Origin: Flavobacteriales bacterium
GTDB taxonomy: Bacteria; Bacteroidota; Bacteroidia; Flavobacteriales_D; Crocinitomicaceae
Direction of reading: 5' to 3'
Length of the DNA: 59,205 nucleotides
NCBI GenBank assembly: GCA_015665275.1
Contig: JADFAL010000037.1
Location: forward strand, 1 to 59,205
Below the pieces are notes generated by a model, which ran no database searches, had not been told where the DNA came from, and worked only from the letters and a program-made list of their open reading frames with translations. Both the position numbers and the translations under genes were made by a program. The first letter of the stretch is position 1. Every line of letters starts with the position of its first letter. Below are positions 34,094 through 43,054 of this stretch, one piece after another.

Positions 34094-35935
34094 ATGGCAG
34101 AAGTAATAGACGAACTCAAAAACAATGAGCAAAAGGGCTCTGAACCGAAGGGAACTAACTACGGAGCACTAACAACACTCACAACGGTATTCTTCTTTTG
34201 GGGGTTTATCGCGGCGGGTAACAGTGTATTTATTCCGTTTTGTAAAAGTTATTTCGGTCTCGATCAGTTTCAAAGTCAGTTGGTTGACTTTGCATTCTAC
34301 GGCGCATATTATTTGGGTGCCCTTGGGTTGTACATTTTCGGATCGGCTTCCGGTCGTGATTTGGTGGGCTCGTGGGGATACAAGAAAAGTATCGTATTCG
34401 GCTTGTTGTTTTCTGCTATTGGTGCAGCGGCCATGATAGTTTCGGTGTACATGAATGTGTTTGCAGGAATGCTACTCGGATTGTTCATTGTAGCACTGGG
34501 GTTTTCATTGCAACAAACATCTGCCAATCCGTTCATGATCTCTCTGGGTGATGAAGCTACCGGGAGCAACCGGATCAACTTAGGAGGAGGAATCAATAGT
34601 TTGGGCACAACGATTGGACCTTTAGTCGTTTCTTTGGCACTTTTTGGTTCTGCCGCTGCTATTGACGACGATGCGATTGAGGCGTTGAGCCTTTCCAAAG
34701 TGATCATTTTATACGCTTTTGTAGGAGTATTATTCCTTGGGATTGCCGCTTTGTTTGGGTTTTCCAAGAAAGTTCCTGCGGGAATTAACGAAGAGAAAAC
34801 AGAAAAATCGGGGAAAGCGCTGGTTACCTTATTGGTTATTACAGGACTTTTGATTGCTTGTTTTGCACCCGTTTTTGCAAGTTATGCGAGCAAGGATCAA
34901 AAGGAAATTACCGCCATCCAGAAAGAGTTGGATGAAGTTAACGAGAAGGTTGATAAGGACTTTGAAGCGTATCAAGCCACATTTGAATCGGAAGCACTTG
35001 CAGAAAGCCTTGGTATGACCAAGGAAGAATTTTCGAAAGATGAGACAGAGTTCAACGCGACCATGCAGATGACCGTCGATCATAAGACAAAGATTCTGGA
35101 AGAGAGAAGAATGATTTGGTTGACACTCGGGCTGGCAGTGATACTTATTGGATTGTTATTTGCAAGCGTTCGCGGTGCTAAGACCAAAGTTGGATGGGGC
35201 GCCATGCAATATCCTCAACTGACGCTGGGGATGCTCGCAATCTTCGTTTACGTAGGTGTTGAAGTTGCCGTAGGAAGTAACATTAGTGAATTGTTGAATC
35301 AAAAGGAATTTGGCGGGCTAGAAGCCTCTGAAGTTGCTCCGTATGTTGCCATGTTTTGGGGTAGTTTGATGATTGGTCGTTGGGCTGGTGCTATCAACGC
35401 CTTTAAAATGAAGGACCAAACCAAGATGATTTTACGCTTTTTCGTACCGTTAGTCGCTTTTGGAGTGGTACTTGGTCTTTCCAAATTATCTGGATACGAT
35501 ATTGATGCACTTTACTGGTATATTCTTTGTGTTTTGGTGCAAATTGGGGCGTTCTATGTTACGAATGACAAACCAGCTTTAACACTCGCTGTGTTCGGTG
35601 GGCTGGGGATAGTTGCTATGGGGATCGGACTTTCCACTACTGGATTAGTGGCGGTGTATGCCTTTTTGAGCGCCGGGCTGTGTTGTTCTATTATGTGGCC
35701 GTGCATCTTCTCACTTTCTATAGCAGGATTGGGCAAATATCAAACGCAAGGATCTGCTTTCCTCGTTATGATGATTCTCGGCGGTGGTATTATCCCGCCG
35801 ATTCAAGGAAAACTGTCAGACATAATTGGAATCCAGCCCTCGTTTATTGTCGGGTTGATGTGCTTCGCTTATTTGACCTTCTTTGCGCTCTACGTACGTC
35901 GAATTTTGCGCATTCAAAAGGTGGATTTTGAATAA
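34094..35935 (+). CDS. MFS sugar transporter (FucP/GluP-like) with a central helical insertion
   Basis: A 613-residue inner-membrane transporter. Residues 25-235 match the N-half of the FucP/glucose-galactose MFS group (TVFFFWGFIAAGNSVFIPFCKSYF, GFSLQQTSANPFMISLGDE, GGGINSLGTTIGPLVVSL). The C-half (about 375-610) completes the fold. Typical members are near 430 residues. Here about 130 residues are inserted between the halves: a hydrophobic helix (LVTLLVITGLLIACFAPVFA), some 75 charged, coiled-coil-like residues (IQKELDEVNEKVDKDFEAYQ), and a second helix (MIWLTLGLAVILIGLLFASV). Two extra helices keep the topology even and would put the coiled coil in the periplasm. Confidence 0.88.
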   Translation: MAEVIDELKNNEQKGSEPKGTNYGALTTLTTVFFFWGFIAAGNSVFIPFCKSYFGLDQFQSQLVDFAFYGAYYLGALGLYIFGSASGRDLVGSWGYKKSIVFGLLFSAIGAAAMIVSVYMNVFAGMLLGLFIVALGFSLQQTSANPFMISLGDEATGSNRINLGGGINSLGTTIGPLVVSLALFGSAAAIDDDAIEALSLSKVIILYAFVGVLFLGIAALFGFSKKVPAGINEEKTEKSGKALVTLLVITGLLIACFAPVFASYASKDQKEITAIQKELDEVNEKVDKDFEAYQATFESEALAESLGMTKEEFSKDETEFNATMQMTVDHKTKILEERRMIWLTLGLAVILIGLLFASVRGAKTKVGWGAMQYPQLTLGMLAIFVYVGVEVAVGSNISELLNQKEFGGLEASEVAPYVAMFWGSLMIGRWAGAINAFKMKDQTKMILRFFVPLVAFGVVLGLSKLSGYDIDALYWYILCVLVQIGAFYVTNDKPALTLAVFGGLGIVAMGIGLSTTGLVAVYAFLSAGLCCSIMWPCIFSLSIAGLGKYQTQGSAFLVMMILGGGIIPPIQGKLSDIIGIQPSFIVGLMCFAYLTFFALYVRRILRIQKVDFE

Positions 35936-35938
35936 ACA

Positions 35939-36589
35939 TTAATCACCGATTGTAAAAGAAAGTGAGGCCTCATGCACCCACCCAATAGTGGTAGAGGGGC
36001 CTTCGCCCTGAACAAAGAACGATGTCTTTGGATATTTGTCATTTCCGAAATATCCAGAATAGAACTCCTGATCTCGTTTTGCATAATAAAACTCGGATCC
36101 AACACGAAAAGCGATCTTTTGTCTTTTACCAATTTTTATCTGGGGCGCAATTTTGACCGTTCCGCCAAAGCGTTGATTGGGAATTTTACGAATCCCGGCT
36201 GAAGTGAACACGGAAAGGCGGTCGTTGAAATGATAGGTGCCATAAAGTCCTATAGATGAAGACCCTCCAAATCGTGGAATGATAAAATCGAACCCTTCAT
36301 ACCAAAAAATAATACCAGCTGTAGCACCAGCGCTCCATTTCTGATTGAATCGATATCCCAATTGAAAATCCGTGCTGAGTCCAATATTTTGCTGCTCATC
36401 AACGAAGTCTAGTCTTTCAGTCGGGCCATCGTAAAATGTATGGATATGTGAAAAATGCTGGTTTGTCCCTAAATATTTGAATCCCGTTTGAACCTCTATT
36501 TCAATTCCTTGAGTAGGATTAGAAGAAAGCGTCTGCGAGAATACATTCGAACTTAGAACAATTAAAAAAGATGCTATTAGCGTTTTCAT
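35939..36589 (-). CDS. Outer-membrane beta-barrel protein
   Basis: A 216-residue protein starting at MKTLIASFLIVLSSNVFSQ, a signal peptide; the longer frame back to 36682 is not supported because a promoter-like TATCTTTG lies in it. The mature sequence is a series of amphipathic strands (STDFQLGYRFNQKWSAGATAGIIFWYEGFDF, SIGLYGTYHFNDRLSVFTSAGI, QIKIGKRQKIAFRVGSEFYYAK) ending in HEASLSFTIGD, typical of an OmpA-like or OMP_b-brl 8-strand barrel. Ligand and function are unknown. It lies convergent with the MFS gene (3 nt between stops). Confidence 0.78.
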   Translation of the reverse strand: MKTLIASFLIVLSSNVFSQTLSSNPTQGIEIEVQTGFKYLGTNQHFSHIHTFYDGPTERLDFVDEQQNIGLSTDFQLGYRFNQKWSAGATAGIIFWYEGFDFIIPRFGGSSSIGLYGTYHFNDRLSVFTSAGIRKIPNQRFGGTVKIAPQIKIGKRQKIAFRVGSEFYYAKRDQEFYSGYFGNDKYPKTSFFVQGEGPSTTIGWVHEASLSFTIGD

Positions 36590-36607
36590 TTCTGCCGTTT
36601 TACGGTT

Positions 36608-36615
36608 CAAAGATA
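36608..36615 (-). promoter_or_regulatory. TATCTTTG -7 element for the beta-barrel gene
   Basis: Minus-strand TATCTTTG, exact TAnnTTTG, 18 nt upstream of the ATG at 36589. Confidence 0.55.
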
Positions 36616-36723
36616 AGGTCACTTCACAGTATCTGATTACGGAATAACGAGGAGCAGAAAAGGTGTCTTGCGGAATTCGCAAATGAAACAGATGTGAGGA
36701 TAAAAGCGGTGTATTGTATTCCC

Positions 36724-37233
36724 TTACATGAGTTTACTCTGGTTCTCTAATAGCCATCCTTTGGGCTCATCGTTGAGATCGAAGACCATTTTATTTTTTA
36801 TGCAACTGTGGTAAATTTCAACCCAATCTTCCTTCTTTATCCAGTCAGGCCTTACTTTGTAAGCTTGTAGTTTTGGGTATTTTTCGACAATATCATTCTC
36901 TAATTTTACATCTATTGTCAGCCAAACACTGTCTTCCTCTTCCGCATATAATGATAGAATAAAGAACCTGCCTGTTGGTTTAATACTGAATTTATCCGAA
37001 GGGTAAGGTCCGTCAAAATTACTCTTTACAAGTTGAAAACTTTTTCGCTCAACTTGTTCTATCTTTCCGAGCCTCATGTTTTCTTCAATTGCTTTGTTTG
37101 CCTCGTCAATCGACTTACTTACTTCTAAGCCCCTCTTTTCGGCGTCAGACATCTTTTTATCCGCATTCGAATTATGACTGCAAGCAAAAACGGAAAAAAG
37201 TGTAAAAAGGAAGATGACGTAAACAAACCGCAT
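36724..37233 (-). CDS. Lipoprotein of unknown function
   Basis: A 169-residue predicted lipoprotein: the signal peptide FVYVIFLFTLFSVFAC ends in a lipobox with Cys18, followed by a short Ser/Asn linker. Residues 27-60 are a charged helix (KKMSDAEKRGLEVSKSIDEANKAIEENM). The rest is mixed alpha/beta with no motif I recognise. It starts 14 nt after the FeoB-associated gene in the same direction and may be read through from the feo operon, but a link to iron transport is not shown by the sequence. Confidence 0.75.
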   Translation of the reverse strand: MRFVYVIFLFTLFSVFACSHNSNADKKMSDAEKRGLEVSKSIDEANKAIEENMRLGKIEQVERKSFQLVKSNFDGPYPSDKFSIKPTGRFFILSLYAEEEDSVWLTIDVKLENDIVEKYPKLQAYKVRPDWIKKEDWVEIYHSCIKNKMVFDLNDEPKGWLLENQSKLM

Positions 37234-37247
37234 AATTGTCTTTCAGT

Positions 37248-37397
37248 CTAGTGTCTAATAGTCTTCTGTCTAACTTCCGGATTAAACGCACAACCATCGC
37301 AAGACGTATCCTTTTTGAAGAATCGTTTATAGGCTTCCCAACCAAGATAAGCGGTTGCGGCCCCAATTGTCAATATGACTAAAATTGTTTGAATCAC
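37248..37397 (-). CDS. FeoB-associated Cys-rich membrane protein
   Basis: A 49-residue protein starting with GTG at 37397, which overlaps the feoB stop by 4 bp (GTGA); no ATG start is available in frame between feoB and the membrane helix. One helix (VIQTILVILTIGAATAYLGW) is followed by a basic stretch (KRFFKK) and a CDGC pair (SCDGCAFN, Cys33 and Cys36). This is the FeoB-associated family, an iron-transport accessory that may take the place of FeoC. The tight overlap shows it is translated with FeoB. Confidence 0.85.
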   Translation of the reverse strand: MIQTILVILTIGAATAYLGWEAYKRFFKKDTSCDGCAFNPEVRQKTIRH

Positions 37398-39328
37398 GCT
37401 AAAATTTGATACGTTATCAATGCTCCAAAATACGCCAATGCGCTCATATATCCAAGTTGAACCATGGGCCATTTCCAACCTTTGGTTTCTCGTTTTACAA
37501 CTGCCAAGGTGGCCATACACATCATAGCGAAGGCGTAAAATACCATCAAGCTAACTCCGGTTGCTAAGGAATACACTGGGCCACCATCCGAGCGTTTTTC
37601 TTGACGCATTTTTTCCATTAATGGCGTTTGCTTTTCACCGTCATCTTCTACAGCGTAGATTGTTGCCATGGATCCTACGAAGACCTCTCTAGCCGCAAAC
37701 GAAGTAATCAACGAGATACCTATTTTCCAGTCGTAGCCTAATGGAGCTATAGCCGGCTCAATACCTTTACCCATAATGCCGATGTACGAATTCTCTAGTT
37801 TTGCAGATGCCACTAATTGTTCTTTTTCAGCAGTATTCATTCCCAAACCGTCTGCTGTCATAATTGCCTGATTTTCGGCCAATTGAATACGTTCGGAAGG
37901 TCCATAGCTGGCAAGTGCCCATAAGACAATGGAAATGGCAAGAATGATACGTCCAGCATCCCAAACAAACACACGAACTTTTTCCAAAACAACCAGTCCA
38001 ACATTCCCCCAGCGCGGTGATTTGTATTCGGGAAGTTCCAGAAGTAGAAATCCCATTTCATCTGTTTTAATCAGCATTTTTAAGATCAATGCGACAACTA
38101 AAGCCATCACTGTTCCTAAGAAATACAGCCCGAACAACACCAATCCTTGAGCATTGATAACACCCCAAACCTTTGTTTGCGGAATAACAAGTGAGATGAG
38201 CAATGTATAAACGGGAATACGCGCACTGCAGCTCATCAGTGGCGCAATCAGAATAGTAATCAAGCGCTCTTTTCTATCTGAAATTGTTCTGGCAGCCATA
38301 ACACCAGGAATCGCACAAGCTACACTCGACATCATAGGGACAACACTTTTTCCATTCAAACCAAGTGGCCGCATCAAGCGATCCATAATGAAGACCACGC
38401 GTGCGAGATACCCGGTTTCCTCAAGTATGGCTATGAAAAAGAAGAGCAGAGCAATTTGTGGAATGAAAATCACTACTCCGCCAATTCCCGGGATAACACC
38501 TTCAGTAAGCAAATCGGTGAATACTCCTGATGGAATTGCGCTTGCCGTCCAAGAACTAAACGATGAAAACGCGCCGTCAATCAAATCCATTGGATAGTTC
38601 GCAAACGCAAAAATAAACTGGAAAATGATTAGAAGTATGGTGGCAAAAATGGCGTATCCAAAGACTGGATGTGTAAGAATTCTATCCCATTTGCTCGTAA
38701 AATCGTGCTTCGAAACAACGGACTCAATGCTTGGAAGCATTTTCTTAATTTCCTTATAACGGCGAACCGTTTCTTCTTCCTGGCCCGGCAAATCGTTCAT
38801 TTCGCAGGGTTCAACTCTGTCTGTTTTTCTCTCAGGAAGATTTTGCAATGCTTCGAGAATGGCTGCTTTCCCCATGCCCGCTCTCGCGTTCGAACTCACA
38901 ATCTCTGCTTCAGGAAAGTGTTGTCGCAAGCCTTCTTCGTTTACCGAGATACCGCGGCGTTTCGCCACATCGTTCATGTTCAGCACGAACAAAGTGGGCA
39001 ATCCCAAATCATAAACCTGTCCAGCAAGAAGTAAGTTACGTTGCAAGTTAGAAGTATCCAAAACCACCATTACCGCATCCGGTTGATCTTCTGCCTTAGT
39101 TACTGTAAGTGATTCATAAACCACCCGTTCATCGGTAGATCTCGGATAAATACTATAGGTTCCGGGAAGGTCAACAAGACTTGCGCTGTTATCACCAAGG
39201 CGCATATCGCCTGTTTTCACATCAACGGTAACTCCGGGAAAATTTCCAACGTGCTGACGCAAACCGGTAAGCATATTGAAAATCGAGCTTTTCCCTGTAT
39301 TTGGATTTCCGACTAACGCAATTTTCAT
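37394..39328 (-). CDS. feoB: Ferrous iron transporter FeoB
   Basis: A 644-residue inner-membrane Fe(II) transporter. The N-terminal G domain has G1 GNPNTGKS (7-14), G2 Thr34 in NFPGVT, G3 DLPG (53-56) and G4 NMND (117-120). A helical guanine-dissociation-inhibitor-like part follows to about 200. The membrane domain has the two Gate motifs with conserved cysteines, including SSVACAIPGVMAARTI and MSCSARIPVYTLL. The length is shorter than the enterobacterial form, as usual for this phylum. It overlaps FeoA at the start and the Cys-rich gene at the end by 4 bp each. Confidence 0.96.
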   Translation of the reverse strand: MKIALVGNPNTGKSSIFNMLTGLRQHVGNFPGVTVDVKTGDMRLGDNSASLVDLPGTYSIYPRSTDERVVYESLTVTKAEDQPDAVMVVLDTSNLQRNLLLAGQVYDLGLPTLFVLNMNDVAKRRGISVNEEGLRQHFPEAEIVSSNARAGMGKAAILEALQNLPERKTDRVEPCEMNDLPGQEEETVRRYKEIKKMLPSIESVVSKHDFTSKWDRILTHPVFGYAIFATILLIIFQFIFAFANYPMDLIDGAFSSFSSWTASAIPSGVFTDLLTEGVIPGIGGVVIFIPQIALLFFFIAILEETGYLARVVFIMDRLMRPLGLNGKSVVPMMSSVACAIPGVMAARTISDRKERLITILIAPLMSCSARIPVYTLLISLVIPQTKVWGVINAQGLVLFGLYFLGTVMALVVALILKMLIKTDEMGFLLLELPEYKSPRWGNVGLVVLEKVRVFVWDAGRIILAISIVLWALASYGPSERIQLAENQAIMTADGLGMNTAEKEQLVASAKLENSYIGIMGKGIEPAIAPLGYDWKIGISLITSFAAREVFVGSMATIYAVEDDGEKQTPLMEKMRQEKRSDGGPVYSLATGVSLMVFYAFAMMCMATLAVVKRETKGWKWPMVQLGYMSALAYFGALITYQILA

Positions 39329-39564
39329 ACCTGCTCCAATTTTGATGAAACCGATACAAGCTTTGCTTCACTCAGTCGTAAGGATAGAACGTATCCATTT
39401 ACGTCAATCGCCAAGGGATCGCCAAGGGGAGCCCGAAAGAGGACGCGAATGGGTTGGTCTTCCAATAAACCCATTTCAAGCAACTTCACGCGTAATACCG
39501 AAGATGCAATCGAAATCACCCTCACCTCCTGTCCATCTGCTATTTCCGATAGTAATTGCGCCAT
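39325..39564 (-). CDS. feoA: FeoA family protein
   Basis: A 79-residue SH3-like cytoplasmic protein that assists FeoB. I choose the ATG giving MAQLLSEIADGQEVRV; a longer frame back to 39615 adds 17 residues that overlap the promoter-like element at 39573-39580. Typical FeoA features are VLRVKLLEMGLLEDQPIRVLFRAPLGDPLAIDV with the LxEMGL turn and DPL.I.V strand. The ATG of feoB overlaps its TGA. Confidence 0.9.
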   Translation of the reverse strand: MAQLLSEIADGQEVRVISIASSVLRVKLLEMGLLEDQPIRVLFRAPLGDPLAIDVNGYVLSLRLSEAKLVSVSSKLEQV

Positions 39565-39572
39565 GTGCAGGA

Positions 39573-39580
39573 CAAAAATA
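39573..39580 (-). promoter_or_regulatory. TATTTTTG -7 element of the feo operon
   Basis: Minus-strand TATTTTTG matches TAnnTTTG and ends 8 nt before the feoA ATG, so the leader would be nearly absent. I saw no obvious DtxR/MntR palindrome beside it. Confidence 0.45.
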
Positions 39581-39747
39581 CGGTTTGTCACCTGATTTTG
39601 CAGTAGCCTAAACAAGGTATTTGGGTTGTGATCTTCTATACTCGTTTGGCTACTAGATCTAGACGCTGATCCATGTGCAATTCAGAAAGTATTAAAGCAC
39701 ATCGATCGAGGCCGAGATGCGCTTTAAACTTCGTATCTTCGTGAGTA

Positions 39748-40716
39748 ATGAAAAGGATTGTAATATTTCTGGCCACTTGCCTTTCAACTGGCGCGTTTGC
39801 TCAATTCGACGGGGCTGCGTTAACACCGGGGTCGCTTGCCATTGACAAAGACAGCAGCGCAATTATTGCTTGGGCCAATTACTGTGAAGTAGAAAGAGGT
39901 TGGCTTGATATCAGTAATAAAGCATTGGGCTTAGCATCGTACGGTACAGATGACTTGGGAACTGGATATGTGAATGGACTGGATGTTGTAAGCCTTGGAG
40001 ATTCCGGAATTGCTACGCTGTCGTTTAACCCTTCGATTGCCGATGGTCCTGGTCCGGATTTCGCTATTTTCGAAAACAGTTTTTCTCATAACTTCTTGGA
40101 ACTGGCTTTTGTTGAAGTAAGCAGTAACGGGGTTGATTTTTATCGATTCCCTGCCATTTCAAACTTCCCCGACACCTCTCAAATTGGACCGTTCGACGCA
40201 ATAAGTGACCCAACAAGATTGCACAATTTGGCAGGGAAATACCGCTCCACCTTCGGTACTCCCTTCGATTTGAACGAATTGGACACTATTCAAGAACTCA
40301 ACATCAATCAAATCACGCACGTTCGGATCGTTGATGTTGTAGGAAGTGTGAACCCGAGCTTTGGCTCTCAAGACATCAATGGAAATTACATCAACGACCC
40401 TTTCCCTTCACCCTTTCCTTCTGGAGGATTTGATCTGGATGGTGTTGCTGTGTTGCATCAAGGCCCATTATCAAACGAGGAACTCACATCGGAAGGCGTA
40501 AGTATCTATCCAAATCCTGTTCGATCAGGATCCGCCATTCAAATTCAATCGAGCGCAGAAATCACCTCCATTCAGATTTTCAACCTGATGGGGTCCTTGA
40601 TATATCAAGGAAATCTGGCTGAATTAAAAACGATACAACTCAATGAAGGTGCGTACCTGATCTGCGTAGAGACAAATGCCAACATACACCGTCAAAAATT
40701 AAAGGTAACTCATTAA
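39748..40716 (+). CDS. Secreted surface protein with T9SS sorting domain
   Basis: A 322-residue protein. Residues 1-18 are a signal peptide (IVIFLATCLSTGAFAQ). The central domain has the pattern ADGPGPDFAIFENSFS, FLELAFVEVSSNGVDFYRFP, NLAGKYRSTFGTPFDLNEL and THVRIVDVVGS, a recurrent secreted domain of Bacteroidota often found near cobalamin-uptake genes, as far as I recall; no such genes are here. The C-terminal about 75 residues form a T9SS type A sorting domain (IYPNPVRSGSAIQIQ, IFNLMGSLIYQG). A TATCTTCG at 39734-39741 could be its -7 element. Biochemical role unknown. Confidence 0.82.
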   Translation: MKRIVIFLATCLSTGAFAQFDGAALTPGSLAIDKDSSAIIAWANYCEVERGWLDISNKALGLASYGTDDLGTGYVNGLDVVSLGDSGIATLSFNPSIADGPGPDFAIFENSFSHNFLELAFVEVSSNGVDFYRFPAISNFPDTSQIGPFDAISDPTRLHNLAGKYRSTFGTPFDLNELDTIQELNINQITHVRIVDVVGSVNPSFGSQDINGNYINDPFPSPFPSGGFDLDGVAVLHQGPLSNEELTSEGVSIYPNPVRSGSAIQIQSSAEITSIQIFNLMGSLIYQGNLAELKTIQLNEGAYLICVETNANIHRQKLKVTH

Positions 40717-40752
40717 TCGAGGGCCTACCTGCGCTAACAATAACCCACTACT

Positions 40753-41781
40753 ATGAAATCAATACTTCTCATTCCATTTTGCTTCGTTCTTAGCTTCTCC
40801 GGATTCTCACAAAATGAAGAAGATCCAGCACCCAATTTTAGTGAAGGACAATTCAACTTACTTACAGGTAATTATAGAAGGGCCATTGATTACTTGGATA
40901 TAGCGATTGAAAACAATGAAAGCATTGCACAATCCTACTATTACCGAGGTAAAGCATATGTTGGACTAGAGAGCTATTCACAAGCATACGGAGATTTAAG
41001 CAAGGCCATTGAACTTGACCCTGAAAATGCCGAGGCTTACATCGCGCGGTCCTATGTTTACGCCAAGTTTGAAGGTTTTGAAGAAGCCGAAAATGATTTG
41101 AAAACTGCAGAGGGAATCCATCCTGATTATTCCACGCTCAACCAATCGTATGGCTTCCTTTATTACTATTCTCGGGAGTCAGAAAAAGCGATTCCCTACC
41201 TAACAGCACACTTAAATGAAAAGGAAAAAGACAAAGAAGTTCTGCTGCAACGAGCGCAATGCTATCAGAGGTTAGATAAAATCGATGAAGCGTGTAATGA
41301 CTTTGCTATGCTCAGAAAACTGGGGCAAGAAGACCTTGAAGATTACATCGAAATTGATTGTTCTCTGGCCACTATTTCTGAAGAAAACCAAATGACGGAA
41401 TACGATTGGAATAACTACGCAGATGAAGATTATTATCATTCTTACAATGCTACGGAAGTCGTAAACTATGATTATAAGGATCCGGCTTCTCTTGTTCGCT
41501 ATTTCTACGCTTCAAAAGTTCGTGGCGATACGAAATGGGAAGAAGTGATTACTCCTGTCGGGAAGCGATCTCAAAAATTAGAATATGCACTGGAAGCTTA
41601 TGAAAATTTAAAACTCGAAGGCTTTACGCTGAAATCTATAAAGCGCTTCTCAGAAAACAGATGGTGGATAAAGGTTAGCTTCAAGATGGTGATCAATACA
41701 TCTTTGAGAAATGTGGATGACGAGGTAACGGTGGAACGCCAAGAAGACGGAACGTACATCATCGTAGGTTTACCAACATAG
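40753..41781 (+). CDS. Secreted TPR-repeat protein
   Basis: A 342-residue protein. Residues 1-20 are a signal peptide (ILLIPFCFVLSFSGFSQ). About five tetratricopeptide-like helical pairs follow at residues 30-205 (GNYRRAIDYLDIAIENNESIAQSYYYRGKAY, YSQAYGDLSKAIELDPENAEAYIARSYVYAK, KEVLLQRAQCYQRLDKIDEACNDF). The C-terminal about 110 residues are a separate unrecognised alpha/beta domain (VRYFYASKVRGDTKWEEVITP to RQEDGTYIIVGLPT) that resembles a small NTF2-like or DUF4878-type fold, low certainty. It lies 36 bp after the T9SS protein in the same direction. Likely periplasmic. Confidence 0.82.
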   Translation: MKSILLIPFCFVLSFSGFSQNEEDPAPNFSEGQFNLLTGNYRRAIDYLDIAIENNESIAQSYYYRGKAYVGLESYSQAYGDLSKAIELDPENAEAYIARSYVYAKFEGFEEAENDLKTAEGIHPDYSTLNQSYGFLYYYSRESEKAIPYLTAHLNEKEKDKEVLLQRAQCYQRLDKIDEACNDFAMLRKLGQEDLEDYIEIDCSLATISEENQMTEYDWNNYADEDYYHSYNATEVVNYDYKDPASLVRYFYASKVRGDTKWEEVITPVGKRSQKLEYALEAYENLKLEGFTLKSIKRFSENRWWIKVSFKMVINTSLRNVDDEVTVERQEDGTYIIVGLPT

Positions 41782-41906
41782 CTACTAAAAGTGGGGATTG
41801 CTCCAAAGCCTACAGTATACTGCGCGATTGGAATACTTGCATTTTAAAAGTAAGGCCTTCTATATGCTGCTTCTCGGAAAAAAATGCTTTTGAAATCCCC
41901 GTGCAT

Positions 41907-41931
41907 ATTGGAATATCGGAATATTCCGATT
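41907..41931. repeat. 25-bp palindrome-centred repeat, copy 1
   Basis: Contains the perfect palindrome TCGGAATATTCCGA preceded by ATTGGAATA. The whole 25 bp recurs in inverse orientation at 54140-54164. It lies between two convergent genes, so a promoter role is unlikely here. Confidence 0.8.
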
Positions 41932-41995
41932 TAAAGTATTTGCAAAAATTAGACATTATCGAAAATTCTTTCTAACTTCTATTAGTTGGATTGTG

Positions 41996-43039
41996 TCATT
42001 GTCTTTCCCACCAACGATTTTTCTTTGTCTTCGCCAATCTAACAGTAAACATCTCCCCGATCCTCGGAATAAAATAGGGTTGCGATTCCTTTTCTGCGGC
42101 TTCAACAAACTGTTCTACGGGTTCTGTCCAAGTGTGATCAGAAAGGGTGAAACTTCCCCAATGCACGGGCATTATCAATTGTGCTCCTGCTTCTTTTGCC
42201 GCAACAATCGACTCTTCTGGAAATAGATGTATCGGACGCCATAATTTATTGTACTGGCCGCACTCCATAAATGCCAAATCGAAAGCATCCAAACGCTTGC
42301 CTATTTCCTTGAAATGCTCACCGTATCCACCATCTCCACTGAACCAAATGTGTTCACTTGCATTTTGCAATGACCATCCTCCCCACAGGCCATGGAAGCG
42401 ATCGCGCATACCTCGTGCAGAGAAATGTCGCGTAGGTGTAAAGGTGATTTTCATCTCATTATATTCCTTAGTCTCCCACCAATCGAACTCAGTAATTTTT
42501 GATTCTTCTACCCCCCAACTTTTTAGATGTCGGGCAACACCCAAGGCAGTATAAAAAAGCTCTACCTTAGGCGCTAGTCTTTTGATACTTTTCAAATCAA
42601 GGTGATCATAATGGTCGTGCGACATGATCAAAAGGTCGATTGGCGGTAATTCATCGATCAACTCCAAGGAAATGGTGTTGAAACGCTTGATTTTAAAAGG
42701 CGCAATTGGGGCTGCGTCAGGGCCTAACATCGGATCGATGAAGATGGTTTTTCCATTCATCCGACACAAAATCACAGAGTGCCCAAACCAAATGAACTTT
42801 GATTCTTCGCTGTCTTCAAGAAAGGCTTGTTTATCAAACGGAACGTGCTGAATAGGCGATTTCGGCTGCAGTTTTCCGCGTCCGAATAATTGATTGAACA
42901 TGAGTTTAGGGATTGCCTTGAATGGCACCTTCATGACCGTTTCCTCTAAGTTATTGAATTTTTGACCGTCCCATTGCGGCGATCGCTGATATGCTTCTTT
43001 CTCAACCTCGGTAACTTTTGCACCGAATTGCTTGCTCAT
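41996..43039 (-). CDS. MBL-fold metallo-hydrolase, NAPE-PLD/UlaG-like
   Basis: A 347-residue cytoplasmic protein with the metallo-beta-lactamase fold of the NAPE-PLD/UlaG-like group. HSVILCRMNGKTIFIDPMLG is the N-terminal strand pair, MSHDHYDHLD is the HxHxDH metal motif, and ITFTPTRHFSARGM, FSGDGGYGEHFKEIG, AFMECGQYN and MPVHWGSF supply the remaining metal ligands. Such proteins hydrolyse phosphodiester bonds in lipids or open lactone rings; substrate is not predictable. It lies 15 nt after dxs in the same direction and may be co-transcribed. Confidence 0.9.
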   Translation of the reverse strand: MSKQFGAKVTEVEKEAYQRSPQWDGQKFNNLEETVMKVPFKAIPKLMFNQLFGRGKLQPKSPIQHVPFDKQAFLEDSEESKFIWFGHSVILCRMNGKTIFIDPMLGPDAAPIAPFKIKRFNTISLELIDELPPIDLLIMSHDHYDHLDLKSIKRLAPKVELFYTALGVARHLKSWGVEESKITEFDWWETKEYNEMKITFTPTRHFSARGMRDRFHGLWGGWSLQNASEHIWFSGDGGYGEHFKEIGKRLDAFDLAFMECGQYNKLWRPIHLFPEESIVAAKEAGAQLIMPVHWGSFTLSDHTWTEPVEQFVEAAEKESQPYFIPRIGEMFTVRLAKTKKNRWWERQ

Positions 43040-43054
43040 GAATTGTACTTAGGA

